Of a stretch of 40,243 nt of DNA, positions 1-8,923 are shown one piece after another (within the stretch, counting starts at the first letter, position 1; every line of letters begins with the position of its first letter). Below the pieces are notes generated by a model. It worked only from the letters and a program-made list of their open reading frames with translations. It searched no databases and was not told where the DNA came from. The translations under genes were made by a program, and so were the position numbers. The DNA is from an uncultured Hyphomicrobiales bacterium. GTDB taxonomy: Bacteria > Pseudomonadota > Alphaproteobacteria > Rhizobiales > Beijerinckiaceae. Location: positions 1 through 40,243 of the forward strand of contig CAIJVU010000072.1 in assembly GCA_903824185.1 (NCBI GenBank). Direction: 5' to 3'.

Positions 1-319
1 CGTCGGGACAACCGGCAATGCCGGTCAGGCCAATTATGCTGCATCCAAGGCAGCGCTTGTCGGCATGTCCAAAGCGCTGGCGGCGGAAGTGGCCAGCCGC
101 AATGTCACCGTGAACTGCGTGGCCCCTGGATTTATCGCAACGCCGATGACCGATGTGCTCAATGACAAGCAGCGCGAAGCCATTTTAGGGACGATTCCGG
201 CGGGTCGATTGGGGGCTCCGGACGATATTGGGGCAGCTGTCGTCTATTTGGCTAGTGAAGAAGCGGGTTATATGACCGGCCAAACTCTGCATTTTAACGG
301 CGGAATGGCAATGATTTGA
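1..319 (+). CDS. fabG: 3-oxoacyl-ACP reductase FabG, 3' part only
   Basis: NADPH-dependent reductase of the fatty acid elongation cycle, a cytoplasmic short-chain dehydrogenase (SDR) tetramer. The window opens inside the gene; reading from base 2 gives the catalytic YxxxK segment (GNAGQANYAASKAALVGMSK), then the SDR substrate-loop region (CVAPGFIATPMT) and the family's usual C-terminus ending in GQTLHFNGGMAMI. The stop is TGA at 317-319. The NAD(P)-binding glycine motif and catalytic Ser lie upstream, outside the window. It is the first visible gene of a plus-strand fabG-acpP-fabF-mltG-gmk run, a standard proteobacterial fatty acid synthesis cluster. Identification is firm because motif and context agree. 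Confidence 0.95.
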   Translation, partial: VGTTGNAGQANYAASKAALVGMSKALAAEVASRNVTVNCVAPGFIATPMTDVLNDKQREAILGTIPAGRLGAPDDIGAAVVYLASEEAGYMTGQTLHFNGGMAMI

Positions 320-518
320 ACGAGTTAGGGGTTTTTTGCGGTTTTTGTGAAACTCTTTGCATCCCTCTCGCCTTGCTCCTTGAAGTGTGATACCAACCCG
401 TTCGCTTCTGGTTTAAGGGGACTTGATCCTTTCTGTGCACATCTTGTTGACGCTCAGTCGAAAGTGTGTGCAGGAGGAGAGAACTTCCGGCATGATGCTG
501 GGCTGGCAAGTGAAATGG

Positions 519-547
519 TTCAGCGCCCATTGCGCTGGGATTATACA
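519..547 (+). promoter_or_regulatory. Possible acpP promoter in the fabG-acpP gap
   Basis: The 272-base gap between fabG and acpP holds no gene. TATACA at 542-547 is a good -10 (5 of 6 to consensus) and TTCAGC at 519-524 is a weak -35 with a 17-base spacer. A perfect small hairpin, CAGCGC-CCATT-GCGCTG (521-537), lies over the spacer. acpP is often transcribed at a higher level than its neighbours, so an extra promoter here is plausible. This is inference from base matches only. I saw no strong terminator after fabG. Confidence 0.3.
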
Positions 548-591
548 ACGGCGGCACATCCAAGATGGCCGCCCTCTTTATGGGGATTAAC

Positions 592-828
592 ATGAGCGAT
601 ATCGCAACCCGCGTGAAAAAGATTGTGATCGAGCATCTGGGCGTTGAAGCCGATAAGGTGATCGACACCGCCAATTTCATTGATGATCTGGGTGCTGACA
701 GCTTGGATACGGTCGAACTCGTGATGGCATTCGAGGAAGAGTTCTCCGTCGAAATCCCAGACGATGCCGCAGAAACCATCCGCACCGTGGGTGACGCTGT
801 CTCCTTCCTTGAAAAGAAGGCCGGTTGA
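592..828 (+). CDS. acpP: Acyl carrier protein AcpP
   Basis: Small acidic carrier that holds growing acyl chains as thioesters on 4'-phosphopantetheine during fatty acid and lipid A synthesis in the cytoplasm. The start at 592 gives [12 protein letters not shown] and 78 residues, exactly the E. coli length; an upstream in-frame ATG at 565 would add nine residues the family lacks. The prosthetic group attaches to Ser37 (counting Met1) in the [18 protein letters not shown] helix, and acidic helix II, which contacts partner enzymes, is intact. fabF follows after a 34-base gap. The call is certain. Confidence 0.98.
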   Translation: MSDIATRVKKIVIEHLGVEADKVIDTANFIDDLGADSLDTVELVMAFEEEFSVEIPDDAAETIRTVGDAVSFLEKKAG

Positions 829-862
829 GGTCGTTTACGGCCTAGCCTGAATCGAGCTTACG

Positions 863-2128
863 ATGCGCAGGGTCGTTGTTACCGGATTGGGCATGGTGAC
901 ACCGCTGGGTTGCGGTGTTGAACCGACTTGGACCAGATTATTGTCTGGAAAGAGTGGGGCTGTGCCTATTGACCGGTTCGACGTCTCTGATCTGCCTGCG
1001 CGGATAGCCTTCCAAATTCCATCGGGAGACAAGACTGAGGGGCTTTTCAACGCCGATCAGTGGATGGATCCGAAGGACCAGCGCAAGGTCGATGATTTCA
1101 TCATTTACGGCATGGCGGCGGCTCGTCAGGCTCTCGATGATGCGCAATGGCATCCCAAGACCTATGAGGATCAGATCCGGACCGGTGTGATGATCGGTTC
1201 GGGCATTGGCGGGATCGGCGGCATTTATGATGCCTCTGTGACGCTGATTGAAAAGGGCCCCCGTCGGGTTTCGCCTTTTTTCATTCCCGGACGCATCATC
1301 AATATGGCGTCGGGTTATGTGTCCATTGAATTTGGCCTAAAGGGCCCCAATCATGCCGTGGTGACGGCGTGTTCAACCGGTGCGCATGCGATTGGGGATG
1401 CCGCCCGCCTCGTGGCGCTAGGTGATGCCGATGTGATGTTGGCGGGTGGTGCAGAATCGCCAATCAATCGCCTCTCCATGGCCGGATTTGCAGCCTGTAA
1501 GGCACTTTCCACCAATTTCAATGACCACCCGCAAAAGGCGTCCCGTCCCTATGACAAGGATCGCGATGGCTTTGTGATGGGCGAAGGCTCAGGCGTCATG
1601 GTTCTTGAGGCGCTTGACCATGCTCTGGCACGGGGTGCCCATATTTACGGGGAAGTGGTCGGCTACGGGATGTCGGGCGATGCCTATCATATCACCTCGC
1701 CGTCTGAGGACGGGGATGGCGCTTTCCGCTGTATGCAGGCAGCATTGAAGCGGGCAGGGATTACCCCGTCAGAGCTTGACTATATCAATGCCCATGGCAC
1801 GTCCACGCCCGTCGGTGATGAAATCGAGTTGCGGGCCCTTGAGCGTCTTGTTGGCGATGCTGCGGGATCGATTTCGATGTCCTCGACAAAATCCGCCACC
1901 GGCCATCTTTTGGGCGCGGCCGGAGCGATTGAGGCGATTTTCTCCATTCTTGCTATCCGTGACGGCAAAGTGCCGCCCACACTCAATCTTGATCATCCCT
2001 CGGTACAAACCGAGGTTGATCTGGTTCCCCATCAGGCAAAAGCCAAAAAAGTCGATGTTGCTTTGTCGAATTCGTTTGGATTTGGTGGAACCAATGCGTC
2101 CTTGGTTTTCCGGCGCTATCAACATTGA
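863..2128 (+). CDS. fabF: 3-oxoacyl-ACP synthase II FabF
   Basis: Condensing enzyme (beta-ketoacyl-ACP synthase II) that elongates acyl-ACP with malonyl-ACP and releases CO2. It has 421 residues, slightly longer than the 413 of E. coli FabF. The thiolase-fold catalytic triad is visible: Cys170 in VVTACSTGAH, His311 in NAHGTSTPVGD and His348 in KSATGHLLGAAG, with the conserved Lys343. The C-terminal SFGFGGTN glycine loop is present. The start has a weak upstream Shine-Dalgarno, consistent with cotranscription from acpP. The next gene, mltG, is 100 bases downstream; that gap holds an imperfect hairpin (CCACGGC-TTT-GCCATGG) with no T-run, so it is not a convincing terminator. Confidence 0.97.
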   Translation: MRRVVVTGLGMVTPLGCGVEPTWTRLLSGKSGAVPIDRFDVSDLPARIAFQIPSGDKTEGLFNADQWMDPKDQRKVDDFIIYGMAAARQALDDAQWHPKTYEDQIRTGVMIGSGIGGIGGIYDASVTLIEKGPRRVSPFFIPGRIINMASGYVSIEFGLKGPNHAVVTACSTGAHAIGDAARLVALGDADVMLAGGAESPINRLSMAGFAACKALSTNFNDHPQKASRPYDKDRDGFVMGEGSGVMVLEALDHALARGAHIYGEVVGYGMSGDAYHITSPSEDGDGAFRCMQAALKRAGITPSELDYINAHGTSTPVGDEIELRALERLVGDAAGSISMSSTKSATGHLLGAAGAIEAIFSILAIRDGKVPPTLNLDHPSVQTEVDLVPHQAKAKKVDVALSNSFGFGGTNASLVFRRYQH

Positions 2129-2228
2129 ATTTGATGCCACGGCTTTGCCATGGTTGGGGCCTATGACATGATCACGGGAACCGCAGGATTCTCGGATTGG
2201 TGCTTTCAATATAGGATGTGGACGCCTT

Positions 2229-3710
2229 ATGCCCCCTGATCAAGCCGATGAGGATCGTTTTGCTGCTGCGCGGCGGAGCCTGATTGGACGTTTGGTTCCC
2301 AAGAGCCCGTCCGCAGCGCTGAAGCCTGTGGCCGTGCCCGAGCCTGAAATGCGGTCGGGCGGAGCTGTTTTGTCACTTCTCGCCTATTTGAGCCGTCTGG
2401 CGATCACCATGACCGTGGTTCTTTCGGTTTTTGTGGGCTTTGGCTATTACATTTATCAACAATATATCGGCGCTGGACCCTTGCCCACGGATAAAGTGGT
2501 TATGGTCAAAGGCGGCCTTTCGGATGTGATCGAGCAATTGGTTCAGGACGGGGTGATTGATAAGCCCTTGGTGATGATGGCCGCCCTTTATGCGAATGGC
2601 GTGTCCAGCAAGATCAAAGCGGGCGAATATATGTTCCGCCAGCAAGCGAGCCTTGAAGAGGTCATCAATACGCTTGTGGAAGGCAAAAGCATTTTGCAAT
2701 CGGTCTTGATCAAAGAGGGGCTGACCACCCAACAGGTCATCGACATATTACGCGAGAGCGACTTGCTGACAGGTGAGATCACCAATATTCCTGCTGAAGG
2801 GACGATCCTTCCAGAAACCTATAAATTTTCGCGCGGGATGAGCCGACAGCAATTGCTGGATCGGATGGTGCAGGATCAGGCACGGGTTGTGCGGGAATTA
2901 TGGGCGCGGCGCATTGCGGGCCTGCCGATCCAAAGTCCGGCGGACATGATTGTTCTGGCCTCGATTGTTGAAAAAGAAACCGGTCGCGCGGATGAGCGTT
3001 CACGCGTGGCGCGTGTCTTTATGAATCGCTTGGAAAAGCGGATGCGTTTGCAATCCGATCCGACAATTGTTTACGGACTTGTGGGGGGCAAAGGGAGTTT
3101 GGGGCGCCCGATCACCAAGCAAGATATTGAATCCAATACGCCCTTCAACACCTATGTAATTGCGGGTTTGCCTCCCGCGCCGATCTGCAATCCCGGTCGT
3201 GCTGCCTTGGAAGCGGTGATCAATCCCTCGCGGACCAATGATTTGTATTTTGTCGCCGATGGCAATGGCGGGCATGTTTTCTCGGATAATTACGATTTGC
3301 ATCAGCGCTATGTGGCCCGATTACGCAGCGTCGAGGCGGAAAAAGCTGCCAAAGAGGCAGCGGCGGCACCTCCACCTATGGCGCGTGCACCGGAAACGGC
3401 AAAAGTGCAGCCGGCTGCGCCTGCCCCCCAAGTTGTGCAGCCGCAGCCACAGACACCGCCTGCAGCTCCTGATGTTGCTAAACTAGCTGATCCAGCACGG
3501 CTTGAGGCATCCAGCAAATTTGAGCCGCTGAAGCCCGAAGCGCCCAAGCTGGAAACGCGGCCCGAGCCTGTTACTTTTGTGGCGCCTAGCGTTGCCCCTT
3601 TGCCGCCCAAGCCGCCGGAAGGATTGCGCGATCAGGCCGGGCAAGCACAAAAGCCAAGCGGATCGAATTTTGATCTCTCGACCCCCAAAATTGTCCCCAA
3701 ATTAAATTGA
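2229..3710 (+). CDS. mltG: Endolytic murein transglycosylase MltG (YceG) with long Pro-rich tail
   Basis: Inner-membrane lytic transglycosylase that cleaves nascent glycan strands and so terminates peptidoglycan polymerisation. There is a cytosolic N-terminus of about 50 residues, one membrane helix at about 54-76 and a periplasmic YceG domain at about 85-365. The catalytic Glu is E248 in LASIVEKETG; the conserved LQSDPTIVYG and PFNTYVIAGLPPAPICNPG segments follow. At 493 residues it is far longer than the roughly 340 of E. coli MltG. The excess is a low-complexity Ala/Pro/Gln/Lys tail from about residue 366 onward. Its place between fabF and gmk is a common proteobacterial order. The identification is firm; the role of the tail is unknown. 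Confidence 0.95.
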   Translation: MPPDQADEDRFAAARRSLIGRLVPKSPSAALKPVAVPEPEMRSGGAVLSLLAYLSRLAITMTVVLSVFVGFGYYIYQQYIGAGPLPTDKVVMVKGGLSDVIEQLVQDGVIDKPLVMMAALYANGVSSKIKAGEYMFRQQASLEEVINTLVEGKSILQSVLIKEGLTTQQVIDILRESDLLTGEITNIPAEGTILPETYKFSRGMSRQQLLDRMVQDQARVVRELWARRIAGLPIQSPADMIVLASIVEKETGRADERSRVARVFMNRLEKRMRLQSDPTIVYGLVGGKGSLGRPITKQDIESNTPFNTYVIAGLPPAPICNPGRAALEAVINPSRTNDLYFVADGNGGHVFSDNYDLHQRYVARLRSVEAEKAAKEAAAAPPPMARAPETAKVQPAAPAPQVVQPQPQTPPAAPDVAKLADPARLEASSKFEPLKPEAPKLETRPEPVTFVAPSVAPLPPKPPEGLRDQAGQAQKPSGSNFDLSTPKIVPKLN

Positions 3711-3774
3711 AACACGGCCCTCTTTCTGGCAGGAGAATGCTGGAGGGGCATCGTGAGGCTTGGAGGCATGCCGG

Positions 3775-4446
3775 ATGAGTATCGAGACAACGGGACTTGA
3801 AAACCGCATCATCGATCGCCGCGGTCTGATGCTGGTGCTCTCATCGCCATCTGGGGCGGGCAAGACAACCCTGACCCGTTTGTTGCGCGAGGAGGAGCCA
3901 TCGCTGTCCTTGTCCATTTCCATGACAACACGCCAGCGTCGTCCCAGTGAAGTTGAGGGCGTGCATTATCACTTCATCGATAAAGACCAATTTATTGCCA
4001 TGCGGGATCGGGGAGAATTCCTCGAATGGGCAGAAGTGCATGGGAATTTTTACGGATCACCGAAAAAGCCGATTGAGCAATCGCTGACAGCGGGCAAAGA
4101 TATTCTTTTCGATATTGATTATCAGGGCGCGCAACAAGTCCGTGCCAATGCGCCTGATGATGTTGTGAGTGTTTTTATTCTTCCGCCTTCTATTCCCGAA
4201 TTGAAGGCGCGCTTGCAACGGCGCGCCGAAGACTCTGACGACGTGATCCATCAAAGGCTCGTTGCGGCCAAGGGTGAAATCGATCGTTGGACGGATTATG
4301 ATTATGTGCTGGTCAATGATGATCTCAATCGGACCTTTACACGGTTAAAGGCCATTTTGGTGGCAGAGCGGTTGCACCGAGACCGACAATTGGGATTGAA
4401 AACCTTTATCGCCGGATTGGTGCAGGATTTGTCAACGTCAGGCTGA
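3775..4446 (+). CDS. gmk: Guanylate kinase Gmk
   Basis: Phosphorylates GMP (and dGMP) to GDP with ATP in the cytoplasm. It has 223 residues from the ATG at 3775, which has a good GGAGG at 3762-3766; a TTG at 3760 would also read in frame but would overlap that ribosome site. The P-loop SSPSGAGKT lies at about residues 23-31. The GMP-binding segment [19 protein letters not shown] and the [11 protein letters not shown] stretch are intact. Its 3' end overlaps convergent rsmA by nine bases (4438-4446), so there is no room for a separate terminator between the two genes. Confidence 0.97.
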   Translation: MSIETTGLENRIIDRRGLMLVLSSPSGAGKTTLTRLLREEEPSLSLSISMTTRQRRPSEVEGVHYHFIDKDQFIAMRDRGEFLEWAEVHGNFYGSPKKPIEQSLTAGKDILFDIDYQGAQQVRANAPDDVVSVFILPPSIPELKARLQRRAEDSDDVIHQRLVAAKGEIDRWTDYDYVLVNDDLNRTFTRLKAILVAERLHRDRQLGLKTFIAGLVQDLSTSG

Positions 4447-5301
4447 CGGGGCGCTCAATTTTTCTGCCGCATTGGCCAAATTCACAAAGCCCTCAATCGG
4501 GATGGTTTCTGCGCGGGCGGTTTCATCCAGTCCGGCATGGGCAATCAATTCAGCCGTATTAAGACCGAGCGATTTAAGGCTTTGCCGCAGCATTTTTCGC
4601 CGTTGTCCAAAGGCTGCTGCGGTGATGCGGGTGAGCCACATCATCGAGCACGGAAGCGGTTCGGCTCTTGGCACCAGTTGCACCACGGATGATGTGACTT
4701 TGGGCGGTGGTGTAAAGGCACTGGCGGGCACATCGAACAGGATTTTTGTCTGACATCGCCAATTGGATAAAACCGCCAAGCGGCCATAATCTTTGGGTTG
4801 GGCAGGACTTGCGACAATCCGTTCGGCAACCTCACGCTGGAACATTAAGACAAGACTATCAAAGCGCGGGGGCCATTGCGGGCTTTCAAGCCATTGGATG
4901 AGCAAAGCAGTGCCAATATTATAAGGGAGATTGGCTATAATGCGGCATGGTTCATGTGGCTTGAGATGGCTTGCCCAATCACATGTCAGCGCGTCATCAT
5001 GCAAGACATCCAATTTATTATTGTAGTGTGTGCTGATTGCAGCCAAAGCGGGTAAAGCGCGCTGGTCGCGTTCAATGGCAATCACGCGCTGGGCGCCTTG
5101 CGACAATAAGGCGCGGGTTAATCCGCCAGGACCAGGGCCTATTTCGATGACGGTAACATTTTGCAAGTCGCCGCCAGCCCTGGCGATTTTGCCGGTCAGA
5201 TTTAAATCAAACAAGAAATTTTGACCGAGTGATTTTTTGGGATCAATCCCCCATTCGGCAATCACATCACGCAGAGGAGGGAGGCCGTCAGACGCGGTCA
5301 T
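4438..5301 (-). CDS. rsmA: 16S rRNA dimethyladenosine transferase RsmA (KsgA)
   Basis: Uses S-adenosylmethionine to dimethylate two adjacent adenosines near the 3' end of 16S rRNA, a late checkpoint in 30S assembly. It has 287 residues, a normal length. Visible motifs are SLGQNFL (24-30), the SAM-binding [10 protein letters not shown] (53-62) and the catalytic NLPYN (124-128). The small C-terminal domain contains [15 protein letters not shown]. The start codon overlaps the pdxA stop in an ATGA (5298-5301), so it is translationally coupled as the last gene of the lptF-lptG-lptD-pdxA-rsmA run. The pdxA-rsmA pair is widespread in proteobacteria. Confidence 0.97.
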   Translation of the reverse strand: MTASDGLPPLRDVIAEWGIDPKKSLGQNFLFDLNLTGKIARAGGDLQNVTVIEIGPGPGGLTRALLSQGAQRVIAIERDQRALPALAAISTHYNNKLDVLHDDALTCDWASHLKPHEPCRIIANLPYNIGTALLIQWLESPQWPPRFDSLVLMFQREVAERIVASPAQPKDYGRLAVLSNWRCQTKILFDVPASAFTPPPKVTSSVVQLVPRAEPLPCSMMWLTRITAAAFGQRRKMLRQSLKSLGLNTAELIAHAGLDETARAETIPIEGFVNLANAAEKLSAPSA

Positions 5302-6344
5302 GGGGATGAAGGGTTGTTTGTTGAAGCGGCAGTCACCATGGCATGCGCTTTTTTGAGAGCTGCGATCATACTGTCAGGTCGTGCTTTGCCTGTTCCAGCC
5401 AGATCAAATGCAGTGCCGTGATCAGGCGACGTGCGAATGAATGGCAGACCCAACGTAATATTCACGCCTTCGTCAAATGCGAGTGTCTTGACGGGGATCA
5501 GTGCCTGATCATGGGAAGGGCACAAGGCAATGTCATAAGACTGGCGGGCTTGCGCATGAAACAGGGTATCGGCAGAAAAGGGGCCTTTGAGATCAAAGCC
5601 GCGTTCTTGTAGTTTTTTCACAGCCGGCTTGAGAATACGTTCTTCTTCCCAGCCGATATGCCCGTCTTCACCTGCATGCGGATTAATCCCTGCCAAGACC
5701 ATTCGCGGAGCGACATTCTTTGAAAACCAGCGGCGCCAATCTCGATCAATGATGGCAACACTATCTTCGAGACATTCAGCGGTCATTGCATCAGCGACTT
5801 GGCGCAGAGGGATATGGATGGTCAATGGCACAACCGTTAACAAGGAGGACCAAATCATCATCACCGGTTGGGCTTTTTCTTGATAGAAACGCTCTGAAAG
5901 TTCTCCCAGAAATTCAGTATGACCGGGATGGGAGAAACCGGCCTTTTGTAAAACGGATTTGGCAATGGGGGCGGTCACGAGGGCCGCTGCACGATGGTCC
6001 TTGATCAAGGCGACAGCGGTTTCTATGGCGGCAATGATGGCGGGCGCTGCGGCTTGAGAAGGATGCCCCGCTTCCACCGCATGGCAATCACCAACCTTGA
6101 GAACGGGCAGGGCATTGGGAAAGAGGTCAGCAGCGTTTTCTGGAGTTGCCTGCATCACATTTACGGGCAGGCCCAGCTGTTTTGCACGGTTTTGAAAAAT
6201 GTCAGCGCAACCGAGAACTAGAAACGGTTCCAAGTGTTCTTGTAAGCGCTGGTGATAGGCTTTGAGAATGATATCAGGGCCGATGCCAGCCGGATCACCC
6301 ATAGAGACAACCAGAAGGCGCGAAGGGTTGGGCTTGATATTCAT
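5298..6344 (-). CDS. pdxA: 4-hydroxythreonine-4-phosphate dehydrogenase PdxA
   Basis: Oxidises 4-phosphohydroxy-L-threonine in the DXP-dependent pyridoxal phosphate pathway; it is an NAD- and divalent-metal-dependent cytoplasmic dimer. Length is 348 residues. The N-terminus reads [11 protein letters not shown], typical of the family. Metal ligands by family alignment are His177 (IHIPL), His223 (INPHAGEDG) and His278 ([10 protein letters not shown]); GHTEF (141-145) and [14 protein letters not shown] are also present. It begins 54 bases downstream of the lptD stop with a good GGGAGG site. In most alphaproteobacteria surA lies between lptD and pdxA; here it does not. Confidence 0.97.
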   Translation of the reverse strand: MNIKPNPSRLLVVSMGDPAGIGPDIILKAYHQRLQEHLEPFLVLGCADIFQNRAKQLGLPVNVMQATPENAADLFPNALPVLKVGDCHAVEAGHPSQAAAPAIIAAIETAVALIKDHRAAALVTAPIAKSVLQKAGFSHPGHTEFLGELSERFYQEKAQPVMMIWSSLLTVVPLTIHIPLRQVADAMTAECLEDSVAIIDRDWRRWFSKNVAPRMVLAGINPHAGEDGHIGWEEERILKPAVKKLQERGFDLKGPFSADTLFHAQARQSYDIALCPSHDQALIPVKTLAFDEGVNITLGLPFIRTSPDHGTAFDLAGTGKARPDSMIAALKKAHAMVTAASTNNPSSP

Positions 6345-6398
6345 GCAGGGGCCCTCCCGTCAAAACGTTTTGCCCTCGATCAAGGTATGGCGTGAGTT

Positions 6399-8873
6399 TT
6401 ATTCGGTCGCGCTTGATTGGCTGAAGCGCGTGCCACCAAGGGTTCTCAACTCGATCCGGAACATCAATGTTCTGTTGCGCTGTGTTACCCCCAATGTTGC
6501 GCCCCCCATGGATTCAGAATAACTGACCTCGAATAAGGAACACTCGTCTTTATAACCTGCGCCACCAAAGACTCCTGACACCACCGGTAAGCCCGAGGTT
6601 CTGTTGCTGGCCCCAAGCAGTGCAATTTCGGCTTCTTTACGCGCCATATCAACGGCAGTGCCACCAAAGACATAATAATTCTGGTCAATGGCGTATCGCG
6701 CGGAAGCCAGAGCCCCTTCACGCCGATAGGCATATCCATTTTCCGGCTGTGCGGCATATCGGCCATATGTCAGACTGGTGGAGAGACTGCCAAAACTGAC
6801 AGCACTGGTAAATTCGAGGCGCTTGGTCGCGCCTGTCATCTCGTCGAAACGCGCTTTGGTTGTGAAGGAATAGGCACTGCTCGGCATCACCTGAACGCGC
6901 CCGACATAATCGGATTTGGAGCGGTCCAAACCTGATTGCGGTCCAACAGCTGCGACACCGCCTTGGGTAAATGAATTGACACCTGTCAGGTGGAACGACT
7001 GACCAAACAGCACATTGCCGCTCATTCCATTATCGGCTGTGACAGAATATTTAGCCCCGACATTCGCACGGGTTCCGCCCTCGACCCGGTCATAACCAGA
7101 AAATTTATTGACCGAGAATAAGTTTGTGTCATCGAAAACGAGGCTTTGGGAATCCTCGTTCGGCATCTTGTTTGCCATCCATTCATTCGGACTTGCAATC
7201 AATTGACCGATTGGCTCGATCACATGGGTCATATTCCATTGCCGGGCCACGAACGGGAAGCGATAAGTGATCCCAGTTGCTGCCGTTGGACGGGCAATGG
7301 CTTGGCTGTCGGCATTGATGAAATTGATCTGGTTGGCATTGACGCCGCTCTTGTCAAAAGCCGTAAAGCTTGCATCCGCGCGTAAAGAACCAAACGGTGT
7401 CCATGACTGTCCAAAATCATCAATAAATGTTCTCCGCCAGGCCATTTCCGTGGTGGCGCGATTGGATGACCCCGCCGCGCCGCGCAAAATGCAATTGCCT
7501 TTATTGAATTGATTGGGCTGGCAGGTCGAGAAACCGTTTTCAGTATAATCCCCAAACAGCCCAACGGACTTGTATATGCTATGGAAGTCAGCATATTCAC
7601 GGCTTAAACTTGTAAAATTCATCGTCAGACGTGTTTCGCCGCCAAAGGCCATCGGCGTTTCAAATCGGCGATCATAATCCACCACCGGCAAAACAATGGG
7701 TTGGATTTTCTGGCTGTCATTTGAGCTCAATAGCGTTTTAAAATAATAGCTGCGCATATCAAAAAGGCTGCGCTCACCCTCACCAGTCAAATAGGCGGTT
7801 GACGTCGATGTCTGCAAAGAATTGGTGATAAATGAGGTGAGGCTTTCACTCTTCAATTTATAGTTTTTAATAAACCAGCGATCAGACAGAAGGGATGCGT
7901 CCCAACCGGCTTTCCAATGTTCATTAATGTAGAAAAGCCCGGTTGTTTCGGCCATGCCACGAAATTCTCTTCCGCCTGCCCCATTCGGCGGTGCAGCAAA
8001 AGCCGACTTGTCCATTTGGTCAATGCCGGTCAGTTTGATAGTATAGGTTCCATCCTCTAGACGCTGCCTCCACTCAGCCTGCATAAGAAGGCCTTGGCGC
8101 GACAGGAGTGTCGGGGTCAATTTTAGATCGTAATCAGGCGCAATATTCCAGAAAAACGGAATACTGATGCCGGTTCCCAATGTTGTATTGGCGATATAAC
8201 GAGGGGGCAGGAACCCTGTTTTCTTATGAACAGTCGGATCTGGGGCCGACATGTAAGGAATGTAAAGCAGCGGGAAACCACCGAATTCAACAGTCGCATT
8301 CTCATAATAGATCATGCGCTCTTCGTTTTTGTGGATGATGCGAGCCGCGCGCACCTGCCACAAAGGCGGTTTTTCCGGATCGTCTTTACATGGTTCGCAG
8401 GCGGTGTAGGTCCCTTTGTCAAAAATCGTCGTATCACCGTCGATGCGCTGCGCTTGCGGCGAAGCAAAACGGGATTGGTCTTGTCGAACAACGCGCAAGG
8501 ATTTGATGAAACCGTCCTTGAAATCGCTCGTTAATTCCATGAAATCGCCATAGCCGATCTCGCCGGTTGGCTCACGCATCCGGACATTACCAGTCGCAAC
8601 GACACGCTTGCTGGTGCTGTCATAAACAACTTTATCGGCTTCAAGCACTTTGCCTTGATAGTAAAGCTGGGCATCGCCAATGGCTGAAACCGTGTGCTTA
8701 TCATTGTCATAGACGATTTCTTTTGCCTCAACCAAAAGGCGGTCTTCGTCATTGGCTTGGGTCTTCTTGGCGAGTTTATCGCCGAGCGTCTGGGCAAAAA
8801 GAGGAGAGGCACCGCAAAGCATGATGCTTGCAGTGATCAATAAAACCCATATATTCAGGGGTTTAACCCTCAT
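6399..8873 (-). CDS. lptD: LPS assembly outer membrane protein LptD
   Basis: Outer-membrane beta-barrel that, with LptE, inserts lipopolysaccharide into the outer leaflet. I take the ATG at 8873 because it opens a classic signal peptide (MRVKPLNIWVLLITAS..., cleavage near Ala27); an in-frame start at 8990 would overlap lptG by 67 bases and bury the signal. That gives 824 residues. An N-terminal OstA/LptA-like beta-jellyroll (about 45-180, with the repeated 'YDSTSKRVVATGNV' type pattern) is followed by the large barrel. Cysteines occur in TACEPC, in FSTCQPNQFNKGNC and near the C-terminus (YKDECSLFEVSY), compatible with the disulfides LptD needs. It sits after lptF and lptG. Confidence 0.95.
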   Translation of the reverse strand: MRVKPLNIWVLLITASIMLCGASPLFAQTLGDKLAKKTQANDEDRLLVEAKEIVYDNDKHTVSAIGDAQLYYQGKVLEADKVVYDSTSKRVVATGNVRMREPTGEIGYGDFMELTSDFKDGFIKSLRVVRQDQSRFASPQAQRIDGDTTIFDKGTYTACEPCKDDPEKPPLWQVRAARIIHKNEERMIYYENATVEFGGFPLLYIPYMSAPDPTVHKKTGFLPPRYIANTTLGTGISIPFFWNIAPDYDLKLTPTLLSRQGLLMQAEWRQRLEDGTYTIKLTGIDQMDKSAFAAPPNGAGGREFRGMAETTGLFYINEHWKAGWDASLLSDRWFIKNYKLKSESLTSFITNSLQTSTSTAYLTGEGERSLFDMRSYYFKTLLSSNDSQKIQPIVLPVVDYDRRFETPMAFGGETRLTMNFTSLSREYADFHSIYKSVGLFGDYTENGFSTCQPNQFNKGNCILRGAAGSSNRATTEMAWRRTFIDDFGQSWTPFGSLRADASFTAFDKSGVNANQINFINADSQAIARPTAATGITYRFPFVARQWNMTHVIEPIGQLIASPNEWMANKMPNEDSQSLVFDDTNLFSVNKFSGYDRVEGGTRANVGAKYSVTADNGMSGNVLFGQSFHLTGVNSFTQGGVAAVGPQSGLDRSKSDYVGRVQVMPSSAYSFTTKARFDEMTGATKRLEFTSAVSFGSLSTSLTYGRYAAQPENGYAYRREGALASARYAIDQNYYVFGGTAVDMARKEAEIALLGASNRTSGLPVVSGVFGGAGYKDECSLFEVSYSESMGGATLGVTQRNRTLMFRIELRTLGGTRFSQSSATE

Positions 8874-8923
8874 ATTTCCATTCCAATACGCATGCGAAAC
8901 GTTCAGTCGACCGATAGAATGCC

